A stretch of 64,000 nucleotides of DNA from assembly GCA_905147135.1 (NCBI GenBank), contig LR990048.1:2960563-3024562 (forward strand), in the 5' to 3' direction. A program made the translations under genes and the position numbers. A model generated the notes under the pieces. The model did not search any database. It was not told the DNA's origin and saw only the letters and a list, made by a program, of their open reading frames with translations. Source of the DNA: Blastobasis lacticolella (Eukaryota > Arthropoda > Insecta > Lepidoptera > Blastobasidae). The first letter of the stretch is position 1. Every line of letters starts with the position of its first letter. Below, piece after piece: positions 44,591 through 57,600 of the stretch.

Positions 44591-44847
44591 GTAGAGCTCG
44601 TCTAGTCTAAAATGACACGCCTCACTACTTAGTTAGTTGATTTCGATGTGTGAGTGCAAATATTGATAACGAAGCTTCATCTGTGTGGGAGCCAATGAAC
44701 GACGCGTGCTCCTACGTTTGAATTTTACCGGTAACTGAATGACCAATTACAACGGCATTTGTATATGTATTGCGTCCATATTTTAAACTTGCTTGTGTGC
44801 GTTAATGCGATAGTGGGGCGCGTCATTTTAGATTAGACGAGCTCTAC
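44591..44847. mobile_element. 257-bp MITE, copy 2
   Basis: Same element as 42634-42890 in opposite orientation, 1.7 kb away. Both copies are full length with intact ends. Confidence 0.9.
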
Positions 44848-45386
44848 CTACCTAGTGACAAGATAACAAAGTTTTAAATAGAATAGGTACCCAATGAATG
44901 TGACTAATATAATTTACAAATATAGAAAACACAATGTGACAACAACATGGGAAAGGATTGCTCAATAAATCTATTACATTTGATGAATTTGACGTTTACA
45001 GCAAAATTAAATGAAATTGCTTAAAATATTTCAAAAACATGATTCCAAACCAAACGAAGGGAGTTAAAATAAAAAATATATAAAAATTTGCGGACTAGAC
45101 AACATTACGGTGCAGATTCCAAAAAGTAAAAAATAAAGGAAACCATTCCATTAATAAAAGTCCTATCTACTAAGAAATTGTAAAACCTAAATTATAAAAC
45201 ATCACAACTTCTAAAACTTTCGAAATTTGGTTCCACTGCACCTACACCTACCACAAATTAGGAAAAAAGCACACTAAGAAATTCCTTTTTCTCACATAAA
45301 AGGTGAGCTAGAAAAAGTGCGCCCTCCTACCTCATCTGTCAATGTGCCAAGTTTCTATACTTAACTTGATTACCCTCAAGCGCATT

Positions 45387-45508
45387 CTACACGATTGACA
45401 ACCGATCTCCGACTTCTTGGTCGGTGGACGGCTGGCTAACTACAAATTTTGGTCGCAAAACTACACGTGGGATCCAACAAGTTGTTTTTTCGGTTGGCGA
45501 TCGTGTAG
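45387..45508. mobile_element. Small foldback element downstream of glob1
   Basis: CTACACGATTGACAACCGA at the left and TCGGTTGGCGATCGTGTAG at the right are inverted with two mismatches in 19. CAAGCG occurs just outside or near each end. It lies within 60 bp of the glob1 stop codon, so it may be part of the 3' UTR. Confidence 0.6.
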
Positions 45509-45564
45509 CAAGCGTTTCTCCCTCGTTTGGTTCAAAGAGTCCCTGAGTCGTGTCAGTTGGTCTG

Positions 45565-45699
45565 TTATCTGGCTGTCTGGTTGAGGGTCTCGAAGATGTG
45601 CCGGAAGAGGAAGTCCACGGTCTTCCCCCACGCGCCGAGGGTGGCGGCGTCCAGGTGCAGAAGCTCGATATACATTGTGACGATGACTGTCTTCAGCTC
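45565..45699 (-). CDS. glob1: glob1 coding exon 3, helices G and H
   Basis: 135 nt with a TAA stop at 45565-45567 and a TTTTCCAG acceptor. It encodes ELKTVIVTMYIELLHLDAAT, then LGAWGKTVDFLFRHIFETLN and QTAR. The LGAWGKTVDF run is the typical H-helix segment of insect globin 1. Confidence 0.95.
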   Translation of the reverse strand, partial: ELKTVIVTMYIELLHLDAATLGAWGKTVDFLFRHIFETLNQTAR

Positions 45700-48600
45700 C
45701 TGGAAAAATTGAGGTTGATTAAGGTCTTGAGTCAAGGACTGTGTGGTGTAGGTCGGGGCGGTTGCCGATGGTTAAGGGGTCCGACTCACAAGTCATGTAC
45801 CAATGACTCTTTTCTGAGTTTTGTATAGGTGCTTATTAGTTGAATACTAACCGATGCCCTTACATCGTAATGAAACCTGCACACTACTTTCATGTGTTCT
45901 GTGTGCATAACCATGATTAAATCTGGTCAGGTTCCCCTGCTAACAGGGTCACGGAGGTCAGACGGCGGTAGATCCACTGTAATTACCTGATCGGTCAAAT
46001 CCTTGATCATGGTCCAGACTCCAGGGCCCTCGCGTGTGTATACACAACCGGGCGGGACATTAACGCCAAGGTGATGACGATGATCATGACTATGTGTTCT
46101 AATTCATTCCAAGTAATTTATTATGTATAATAAAGTTTGTAAGTATCTCCGTGTTTGAATAATGACCAGATTCGATAATGGTTACATACAGCTGCCTGAA
46201 TATGAAGGTTTCCTCACGATATTTTCCCTTACCGTAAGAGCATCAGTTAATATTCAACTAACAACAAACTCAGAAAAGAGTCATTGATATTGGACCCTTC
46301 GCTTACGAGTCTGACCCTAAACCACAAGGCCACCGATGCTCAACAGAAGGCTCTTCACGATACTTACTCCAAAATGTCGCTCCTTAATCCTTCTCCTGCC
46401 GTGTGACTCCCCAAGCTTGGTCATCATGGCAGCAACTATCTCTGGCTGGTGCAGGTTCTTAACGGCGAGGTTCAGTGACGTCATCAGGTTGATGACGTGG
46501 GCCTTGAACTGGGGGTTGTTCACGTATTCCTGTTCAGGGACGTTCCTCACCATTATGAAGAAGTCCTTGGTTTCCGGAAAGGTGGTGTATAGCCTAGAAG
46601 GAAGGTTATGATTTGGTTAGGATCGTTATTTCTCTAATGTTGCTTTTGGTTATTACTAGCTATCGTTAATCGTATCGCATCGTAATCGTAAAATTCTATT
46701 GTGCCGACTTATACTAATAACAAAAACGGAATAATTTTTTTGCTGCTCCGTTTTAGAAAAGGGCAAGCGTTAGTCGCCGGGCGGTTAGTGTATCCCACTC
46801 GTAAGCGAGAGGTACTGGAATCCTGTCGAATCCCGCTGCCTCCATGTACCAATGACTCTTTTCTGAGTTATGTACATTAGTTGAATACGAACACAGAGAT
46901 AATATGGCGATTAAGCGGCCTACCGACAGCGGTCTACATGTGCTTTTAATAAACTAGCAATTGCGAACCGGGAAAATCAATAGTGCGAACATTTCCACGA
47001 AAACTAATTTCCTTTGCAATATCATTTCCTTGAAAATGTCAACGCAAAGCATTACGAACGGGGATGTATTATGGTTTATTCTTGGTTTCGTAATAGAGTT
47101 TGTAAATGCAGTTCTTTGATAATGTTTTGTGTGACATGGCACGTCGCATTAAGCTTACTTATAGATTGATATATTTAAAACTAGTGGACGAGGCGTTTTC
47201 GTTCAAGTGGTCTGCTACCCCTATCCTACCACACCCCTACCCAACACCCTATATCTACTCTACACTAGCATACATCTACTTAACCCCAGCCTACCCTTTT
47301 TTTTGCTCTCTAATTACTTAAATTTTTTGTTGAAACCGCACAATCTGTTGCGTAGTTTAGTAGATCTAAGAGTATATAGATACATAGGGACAGACGGCAA
47401 GAAGCGTGGGCATAGTGCTGACTTCATGTCACGTGTTGCGTAAGCCCCAGGAGTAGGTGGGACATAGGTGCCTAAACTTGTCGGTATCAAGAAACAGGTC
47501 CCGCAAAAGACTCGATGGATTGACGGGTCAGATGCGTGCGAGAGCCAGAGGCTTACCACGAAAGAGGGACTGGGCCAAGAGAAGACGCAATAGTCGGAAA
47601 GTGGACTCTGACACTGGCAGTATCATTATCAATTATTCGAGTTTAAGGTTGGGGGTCAAACTGGTTCATCCGTATTGGTGTCCCTGTGGTGCATGCATAT
47701 GTAGATTCGCTAGGGCGCAACGGTCTGCCGTGTAGTCGTAGCGCAGGCCGAATCTCCAGGCACGCGGCAATAAATGACGTCGTCCGAAGAGAGCTTGTCA
47801 CCATCAACGTACCGACCGTACTACAGACGAATGGTAGCGGACGTGACGATGGCAAGAGGCCTGACGGCATGACGCTCATTGCTTGGAAACGTGAGAGGGC
47901 GCTGGTGTGGGACACTATTTGCGAGGACACTCGGTATCCTGTAACCTACTATCTGCAGTGCTGGAGCTGCGGTTTCTGCTGGTGAGGACCTCAAACGAAG
48001 GAAATATGAAAACCCAGCGATATTTCAGCCGTTTGGGGTCGAGACTCGGGACCATGGGGCCTTGACGCTTCAAACTTTTATAAAGAATAATGTAAAACTG
48101 GTAATCATCTCAGGTGACTGGAGAGTTGGGTATGCTATCCAACGTGGCAGCGCACACAGCTTTCTGTACACCATTCCGAGTGGCAGCGGTGTGGACAAAT
48201 TCCCATGTAAATATTTTGTTTGTACCTAAATAAAAGTAATTCATAACTTGCAGGGGAAACAATATTTAAGAGAAACTCTACCGGACATTACACGGCTAAC
48301 GGCAATGATGAAGAATAATTTCGCATGTAGAACTATATTGAGCCTTCACAAACCAATCCTGGGATATGGCTGTAACTAAATATCAGTTAGTCAATTTCAA
48401 TTGGAACTTTTCGGGAACTAATATCTAACATGTTATGTTGGCATATTCTTAATAATGGGTATTAGGTATATATATGTCGATTAAGAAGGAGCATGGTATT
48501 GAATTAATCGATATTATACACAATAGATTGTCTACCTATTCGCAATTCTACACAATATGGATATCGCACAACTGATATTCAACACATTTATTCTACGCAG

Positions 48601-51600
48601 TGTTTAATTTAAGACAATCGCGTTTCTTTCTATTCGCGATTCTACACAATATTAATTCCACGTAACTGCTGCCATTCAACCCATTCGCTATTCCACATAA
48701 TCGTCAACGCTGGGCACCCTGATACTTATGTATATATTTTCAATACACTGCACCCGATGGGCATCAGGACAGAATGGCATGAGGCGTAACAAAATCTCCT
48801 ATGAATTATTTATTATTGGTTTCACCTAATAAACTATTTATGTCTTCACTGCACCGCGGTTCGACTACAAATCAGTTAATTTGCCTCGAAGTTCCATCAG
48901 TTAGTTGTGATTAGAGCTGATGCGATGATGATGTACCTATATGTGAGTGCCATAATGTCACAGTATAGTAATGCATCTCGCATATAAAAGGGGGTATTAA
49001 AACATGAGTGTCTGTTTATATGATAATAGTTTGACACGAGTGTTTTAATACCTCATTATATGCAGTTTCATACAGAGTAGGAAAGCGGACCCTGGCAGAG
49101 GCCGGGATAAGCGCTAGGACGATGATGACGATGCAGTTTCATACATTATTAAATATACACTAATATTTTCATGTTAAATCAATCAATCACAAATATAAAC
49201 AGGAAAGTTCAATTTTCAATTCGAATTTGATAATGACATACCAATTTAGGTATTCAGCCTACATTTCGCAGCGCCCGGGCACCCGACAAACATAAAAAAA
49301 TAATTATTTTTGCATAATCGTTAAGAAGTGATTTTATCTACACTAATAAAATAAAATAATTATCTTGGCGTTAATGTCCCGGTTGTGCTCTCGCGCACGA
49401 GGGCCCGGGGTCCGCCTTGACCATGATCCAGGATTTGGCAGATCAGATAATTACAGTGGAGCGACTGCGATCTGACCTCTAAGACCCTGCTACCAGGGAA
49501 ATATAATTAGATTGGATCATGGTTACACATTCAGTCGCTTGAATGTGCATGTTTCATAATGATGTTTTTCTCTCACCGTAAGAGCATCGGTTAGCATTCA
49601 ACTAATGTACATAACTCAGAAAATTTTCATTTTTACATAGCCGTCGTGGGATTCAAACCCGGTACCTCCCGTTTACGTGTCGGATACCTTAACCACTCGG
49701 CCACCGATGCTCTTAGAATAATGACAAAAATACCACGGACTAACTCGTATTCGCTGGACTTTGTTCATAGCAATAAAGGCGACGTACAATCAATGATATG
49801 GCCACTGCTGATGCCTGATAATTGATTGCCTTATTATTACCAATGCGAGATAGTCGGTGATATTTTAGCCTATACGAATAGGTGACATCTCTTTCTCACT
49901 CTGGGGAGAATAGACAATACCATGGACTAATTAGTCAATATGTCATATTTTTTTTTTTTTTTTTATACGTGGACTAATTGACACAGCGCCTACTAGCCCC
50001 AAATTAAGCAAAGCTTGTATTATGGGTGCTAGATAACTGATATACTACTTACATACTTTTTTTTTATTATTGAAGTTATAAATGAATTGCCTTCATAGCT
50101 AATGAGGATCAGTCACAATTTTGTTTAGTAAGTTTTCCATTGGTTTAAGATACCACATAAACTGTGAAGAAATTTTCACGATATTTCTAAAACCAGTAGC
50201 CCTAGCACAAGTTGCTCTCGCGCGCGATAAGCGAGAAAAAGCGCGACATAGGTATTGCTATCTCTTTCGTCTTAGTATTTAGAGAAAGACACAAACTTTG
50301 TCGTGGACACATTTGTGCTAGACCCACAGAGAAGATATATGCGATAGAACACCGTGATTTTGGCATGTCTGATGACGTCATTCCACACCCGGGTTAACCT
50401 TATGTAATCCGTAATAAAGCACATTTTAAATTGCCAAATAACCTATATAAAATAGGCATTTCATAATGGACTTCAAACATTGTTTCCCTGGGTTTCCTTA
50501 CTATGAAAATGCGTCTAGATTTTATCAACAAACCTATAAAATTGTACCATATGACTGACTTAGGCCACTGGTTAGTTTTTAACATGCAGTGCACCATTCG
50601 ATGTGCATTGCATCACTTAGTTCCGTTACGTAGAGCGACGTCTCTATACGAATCTTTCTTATGACTATGTGGATTACCTACGCCTACCTACGCCGATGTG
50701 GATTATTAACTCGAGACTCAGGACTGAAATACACTTCGTGTAGTGCACGTATCCCTAATATTTAAACCGACTGGGGAAGTACCTCCACCTTACAAAATAT
50801 CGCTGCTAAAATAGTATTGTGTTTCTGCCCGTGAGTAAGGTCTCCAGTGCTCCATGGGGTGGGGATTTGGGGAATCGTGGCTTTGGCAGTGGAGGGGCAT
50901 TTGCCTTTTTGCTCCCAGAGCAACGTGTTATAGAGGTGGGCAACGCATTGGCGACTCTCTTGGTGTTGCTAATGTCTATAGGCAGTGGTGACCACTTTCA
51001 ATCAGGTGGCCCGCTTGCCTGTTTGCCTACCGTATGAAAAAAAACCCGACGAAAAAAGAGAAGAGTTATAAGTATGATTTTTTGTTAAATTTTAGACTAT
51101 CCAGGCCTTTGACCGCCATCTCATCTGGTGGTAAATGACGATGCGGTCGAAGATGGATCATGCCTGTCTAGGAACAGCCTATTCACTCTAGCTTTGAAGG
51201 CGTTCAGATTATGGGAATACATTCGCAGGCAACGCGTTCCTTTCCTTAGTCGTTCGCATTATGAATTTGATGTGTGTATCTATGTGTCGGAGTATCTGTG
51301 GCTCTGTTAATGTGTGCAGGTGTGGAGATGTATCTGTGGAATCCTAGCTCCCGAACAGATAGACCTATTTCGATGTTGTTTTCTTTATCTGAAAGGCAGT
51401 ATAATCAGGTGGTTTTTAGCCTCGTCTCATTAAAATCACTTCAGTAGTTTAGAAAATATTTGAGTATATGTAAACTTGGTCGGAGGTTTCCCTACGTTTA
51501 TATGTCGTATGGTAATTATTAAATCTTAAAAAAAATCTTCCTACCAAATTTTTTACAAAATACTCGTACTAGGATTTCTCTGACTCCTAAACTAAGTTTA

Positions 51601-54600
51601 GTAAAAGTTTAGTTTTTGTAGATAACGCGTGACATTTGCAACTAACTCTCACTTCCATAATAATAGAAGGATGGGAGACACGGCCCTGAGCACGGCCTTG
51701 ATCTTTACCGGCGTCCAAAATAACTAAGGGATCGGCATTGACATCCCACAAAAATGTACCTCAGAAATTCTTTGCAGGAGCAGGTTAATAGTTACCAAAA
51801 TATTTATTGTAAAAGATGTTTCATGATGTCTTAATTTAAAATCTGTATTTTAATTTTCTGTTAGTGATATGTGATATTTTTCGGCGGATTTGTATAGGGC
51901 TCCACCACTACCTTAGGGGTGCAAGTCACTTCACCTGCCCAAAACATTGGGGACTTGCTCACTGAGCTATTCAACAATATCGTAGCTACTAATATTACTA
52001 CGTCTATCTATAAAGGAAAAGGCAGTGTGCATGAGTGCGGCAACTATCGAGTTATCAAACCTAGGAGGCAAAGTCAAAGTCAAATAATTTTTGTTCAATT
52101 TAGGTTTACAAAACTCTTATGAACGTCATAAAATTCATAAGCATGTTTTTCAAAATACATAGAACAATGGGGCTGCGGGCCGTGGCAACATTGAGCTGGT
52201 GTGCGTTCGGACTGACTGACGGCCACTGTCACTTTGACAGTTTGACTTACCGCCCGAATAAACGGTGCACAGTGCCGCGCCGCGTGCTTAGGTACACAAT
52301 GAAGCTATTCGAACGTATGACAGACCAGAGGCTTCGCCAGGAATGCTACTTGTCGGAATTCTAATACGGCGGGCTGCAGCACTATGGATCCAGTCTTTGC
52401 CCTCAGGGTCCATTAGGTGTCCCACTGCAGTAGCATTTCACATTCCTAGACCTGCAGAGAGCCTTCGACAGAGTCCCTCGGGAAGGGCCCTGAGATCAAA
52501 GTATGTGCCCAAGGCGTATATTAAAATCATCCAGGACATGTAAGCCAATAGTAAAGCCGTCGTCAAAACCATCGTATGCTATACTAATCCCTTCCCGCTA
52601 ACTGTAGGCGTTCACCAGGGTTCAGTGCTGAGCCCTTACTTATTTTGCATTGTGCTCTATGTCTTCTCAGCGGCTTTTCTGGTCGCACCTCCATGGCTTC
52701 TGAAATACGCTAATGACATCGCACTGGTAAGCAAGCCTAGGCGGGATTTTGAGAACAGGGTTAACACATGAAAGGAAGTGCTAAAGACACCGTTCCCAAT
52801 GGATGCATTTAACGTTAGGCTATTTTTAGTCTCCACTCTCATTTACGGCCCCAAATTAAAAATTAAATGGTTAAAAGTTGACTACACCTGCTTGTTGTAA
52901 ATACCATCCCATGCGACAACCAAATGCTGTAAACACCATAATAACTCGGAGCAGTTGTATTATATAGTTTCATAGTTCGGTGCATGACAGAAAAGGTCAT
53001 ATCGATAGATTTAATTAACGTTATTTGGTCATCTAATATTCTCCCCTTTTTCCCTGTAGATTATTTTATTACTTTATTTCATAATAACTATAGAATCATA
53101 TATTACTAACAACATACCTAATGAAAAATATATAACAAATAAAATAAAAACAGTTATTAATAACGTAGCATTCTATTCATTTAATCAATCATTAAGCAAT
53201 TTAAATACATGTCACGTTAAATTCATACAACTGTCACAACAAAGTAATTTATAATCACAACAACAGTTATTAGTTTCAGAAAAACAAAACACTTCATGTA
53301 GATTGCATTTGTTAACAACGCATTGTCTCAAGTTACGATATTCATAAAGTTTCAAAACACGGTAACAGTTTTATTCGCTAAAAAAATGTATTTTACGACG
53401 CTACACTGAATTATCAAAATTATCAGGAAAGTGCGGCCAATAACTGAATAACAAAATTATAAGAAGGACTTAGAAGTTGATATTTTATCGACATTTCATC
53501 CATAGAGCTCGACATCACTAGTGCTCTCATCTGGCTGTTTGAAATCTGACTGGTGATAAAGTGGTACATTTCTATGAGATATTCTCGTTTATGGTCGAGT
53601 GTAAAGTCAAGTGGATTGATTTAGAAGCGAGTGGAGAGCGCGGCTTTCAACGTGGTCAAAGCGAGAGCGAATTATGGCCATCGTAATATCTGGCTTGGAT
53701 GAAACGTTGGTTTGGAAATATAATTTATTTCTCTTAACCTGGCGAGCTGAGTGGTTCAGTTGGATAACATCACCGGCTGCCACACAGAGGTCCTAGTTTG
53801 ATAGTGGTAGTAGTTCGATTCACGACCGAGCAGAAATTGAAATGTTGAATTTTAATTTCTGTCAAGAGTCTGGGTGTAATGTGTATAATAAGTACCTATG
53901 TATTAAAAAAAGTAGTAGTTTATCAGTTATCTAACACCCATTACACAAAATTTGCTTTTTTTGGGCTAGATGGCGTTATGTGAATTTGTCCAACCATATT
54001 TGTTACTCAGAATAAACATAGATGATTCTTTTAATTTTATTTAATTAATCATGAACAAGCGATCAGAGAGTCCACCTGATGTAGAGCGGTAACATTTAGA
54101 TTGTAAATTTCTAGTAACAAGAATTCAGAACAGGACACTGTCACTGTGAGGAGTGTTAGGTACCTACGTACATCCGTAGTCATAATCAATAATTGTCTAA
54201 ATACAGTAGCGTTAAGCTAGAACTACACAAAATCGACGCCATGCCACGCCACGTGTTATATTGGCGTTAATGTCACGGTTGTGCTCTCGAGAACGAGGGC
54301 CCGGGGTCCGCCTTGACCATGATCCAAGATTTGGCGATCAGATAATTACAGTGGAGCGACTACCACCTGACCTCCGTGACCCTGCTACCAAGGGAACCTG
54401 TCCAGTTTGGATTATGGTTACAAATTAAGTTGCCTGAATTTGCAGGTTTTCATCACCGTAAGAGCATCGGTTAGTGTTCAACTAATGTACATAACTCAGA
54501 AAAGAGTCATTGGTACATGGCCGCAGCGGGATAAAGGTACATTACGAACCCTATATCCTTCCGTATAAAGTAAGGCACGTGTTGTAGCATAGCATGGCAT

Positions 54601-57600
54601 GGATCTAATGCAGCTCTAAATGATTAGTCGCCTTATAAAATCTGTGGGCGTACGTGGCGCACGTACGGCTAATATAGTTCTAGCTTTACTATGCGTACGC
54701 ACAGTGCACGTTAATGCAACTCTATGATTGGAAGGTGAATTCTAGATACACACATACATACATAAAGCTCACGCCTGTGTCCCATAGGTGGGTTAGGCAG
54801 AGAATTTGGAAAATTCTGTTTTTCATTTTGACGGACGCATGGTGTCGATCGCTAGGATCAAGAATCAAAGTCGATCCCCATTTAATTATTGTCAATCAGA
54901 ACTCGGAACCCTGTGCGTTCACACGCACCCAAAGATATTGGATATAGAGGATGGAGCCTCAAAATATAGAGAATCTACACTCACTCTGTCACAACTCTAT
55001 ACAAATGAGTCAAAGAAAATATCGTGATGAGGCAACTGCATATGTAACGTGATCCAATCTGACCCTAAGTATCACCCCGTTAACAGGGTCACCGATAACG
55101 TAATTAACTTTTTACCTAATCGGCCAAATCCTGGATCATGGTCAAGGCGAACCCGTGGCCTTCGTGCGAGAGCACAACCGGGATTTTGATGCCAAGATGA
55201 TTAATTATTAGCCATTCTTACCTGGTGCCTGCTTATTAAGTGGGCCGTACAATATCGTAAACCGTTCAATGCCCAGAATAGATGTCATAACCGCGTATTC
55301 TCTTCAATTATTTACAAAATACGCCTTGTTCAAGTTTAATTGAGCACTTATATCGATTTTAATACTGTACATTTAAGTTTCTGTTCAGTGCCACAAACTG
55401 ATCTAACCCAGTGATGGCGTCGTTATTGTTGTCATTTAAAAATGAAGTGTCACAATTTTACCACAATTTTTCTACAGTTCTAGTTTAGGCCACTGGGTCG
55501 GATAAATTTGTGGTAAGTACAATGATATCTATAAACAGCACCTGCATGTATCTGGTACTGTATCTTGGAACGAGCAAAAGTACGTAAAGTAGTTCATTAG
55601 TGTGTAAGCAATCTAACAAGAAAATCCTAAGCAACTGTGCCATCAGAAATTTTTTACAGACATTAAAACAGTTCACTGCAGGATTTAGAGCCTGTCTGCC
55701 CTGTTTGACGTCACGAAAATTTTCAAAGATTTAAGAAAACATTTTTGCAATAAATCGCAACATATACCTAAGTGGGTATACGTTGCAATAAATCACGTTA
55801 TTCAAAGTAGTTTACAAACTACCTACAGCAAAATCGCTGAAGCTAACCCAAGTATCGAGTTTCCAACTCGGTTGTTAGGTTATTCAACCGTCTAACAGAA
55901 CCAATAAAGAGGTTGGTATCAATCACGTTGATAGTCGCATGCAGCCCGAGCCATTGTCCGCATCTGGAAGAGATCCTTTCAATTGGCCAGTAACCACGAT
56001 CGTATTTCTATTCAAATTAAGAGCACAAGATCTGTCAATTTAAACCCGTCTCAAGGTCTGGACGACACTGGCTACGTACAGAGCATATCGACGTACCAAT
56101 GCCAGTATAAGATGCGCTAGCGTCTCTATTGACGCGCATCGCAACGTTAGCTCCTTTTATACTAGTTGTTACTAAGTCCATTTTCTGGTTTGTATAGTCT
56201 GTTCCCTAACTGTCATCAGGCATATTGATGGCTTTGTAAGCGCATCATAGACTGCACTAAAGAGTCATATTACGATACCTAGTAATATATGACAGTGAAT
56301 AAAATAAATATCAACTTGGCGTTAATGTCCCGGTTGTGTTCTCGCGCGACAAGAGTCCGGGGTCCGCTTTGCCCTTGATCCATGATTTGTAAGATCAGGT
56401 GATTTCAGGGGAGCGACTGCCGTCTGACCTCCGTGACCCTGCTACCACGTGGTAGCACCTCCTGAATGAGGTGGCCCGCCTAACTGTTTGCCTATCGTAC
56501 AAAACTTAAAGTGCTTTTCCTTTGAAATTCACATACCCATAGAATAGAACGTTATTGCATTAACTTAGGAATTTAAATTACTTGTTACTGGATATTTAAA
56601 ATGCGAGACTTGCTATAAATTGTGACTATCGATCGAACGTTCGAACTGGTTGAATTTAATTTATGTACGTGTCCGCTGGCTCATCCATCGGCTATTCGGA
56701 ACGCAGCTATGCTTTAGCAGTGAACGATTTATGGTACAGCTTGGCATTGAATGAGTATACCTTTTGCAATTTTAATACCAGATCAGGAACGTGTTTAGTG
56801 TCTACTTTTAATATTGTAATTGTTGTTTTTATGTTTGGAATAAATTGAATTCTGTTTGCGCAAAGTGGTTTTTAATGCCATTACCATAACAAATCGGTGG
56901 CTGAGTGGTAAAGGTTCGGCTCGCAAGTAAGAGGTACCGGGTTCGAATCCTACTGTGGTTATGTATCAATGATTCTTTTTTGAGTTATGTACTTTCATTA
57001 GTTGAATACTACCGATGCTCTTACGGTGAGGGAAAACATCGTGATGAAACCTGCGCATTCAGGTGACAATGTGTGACCATGATCCAATCTGGTCAGGTTC
57101 CCCTGGTAGTTGCGTCACGGACCATGGTCAAGGCGGACCCTGCGCCCTCGAGAGCACAACAGGGAGATTAACGCCCCTATGATTACTTTTTACTATAACA
57201 AAAGCACACGAATTGGGTAAGCCCCGGGGGGCTGGGAAAAAGGTGCCTAAACGTGCCTGTATCAGGAAAGAGTCCCGCGGGAGACCCAAGAAGTGATGGA
57301 CGTCAAGTCAGACGCGAGAGCCAACGACTTACGCCGTGTGAGTGTCGAAGACGGGAAAGTGGAAAAGCACTTCTAAGTACTTTGGGGACTCGTGTACAGT
57401 GAAGGCTGCTCATTTGTGGAACCGGTTGCTGAAGGATATTCGCCACGCAAAGTCACTTGCTATTTTTTAAAACACGTTGCATGACTATCTCCTCTCCGTT
57501 TGCAATTAGTTATCATTGTCCTCTGCCAACCATGTATGTAAGTGCTTATAGTATAGTAATTACATAGGTCGTTAATGCTATTGTTGTTGCTTGTCTGACT

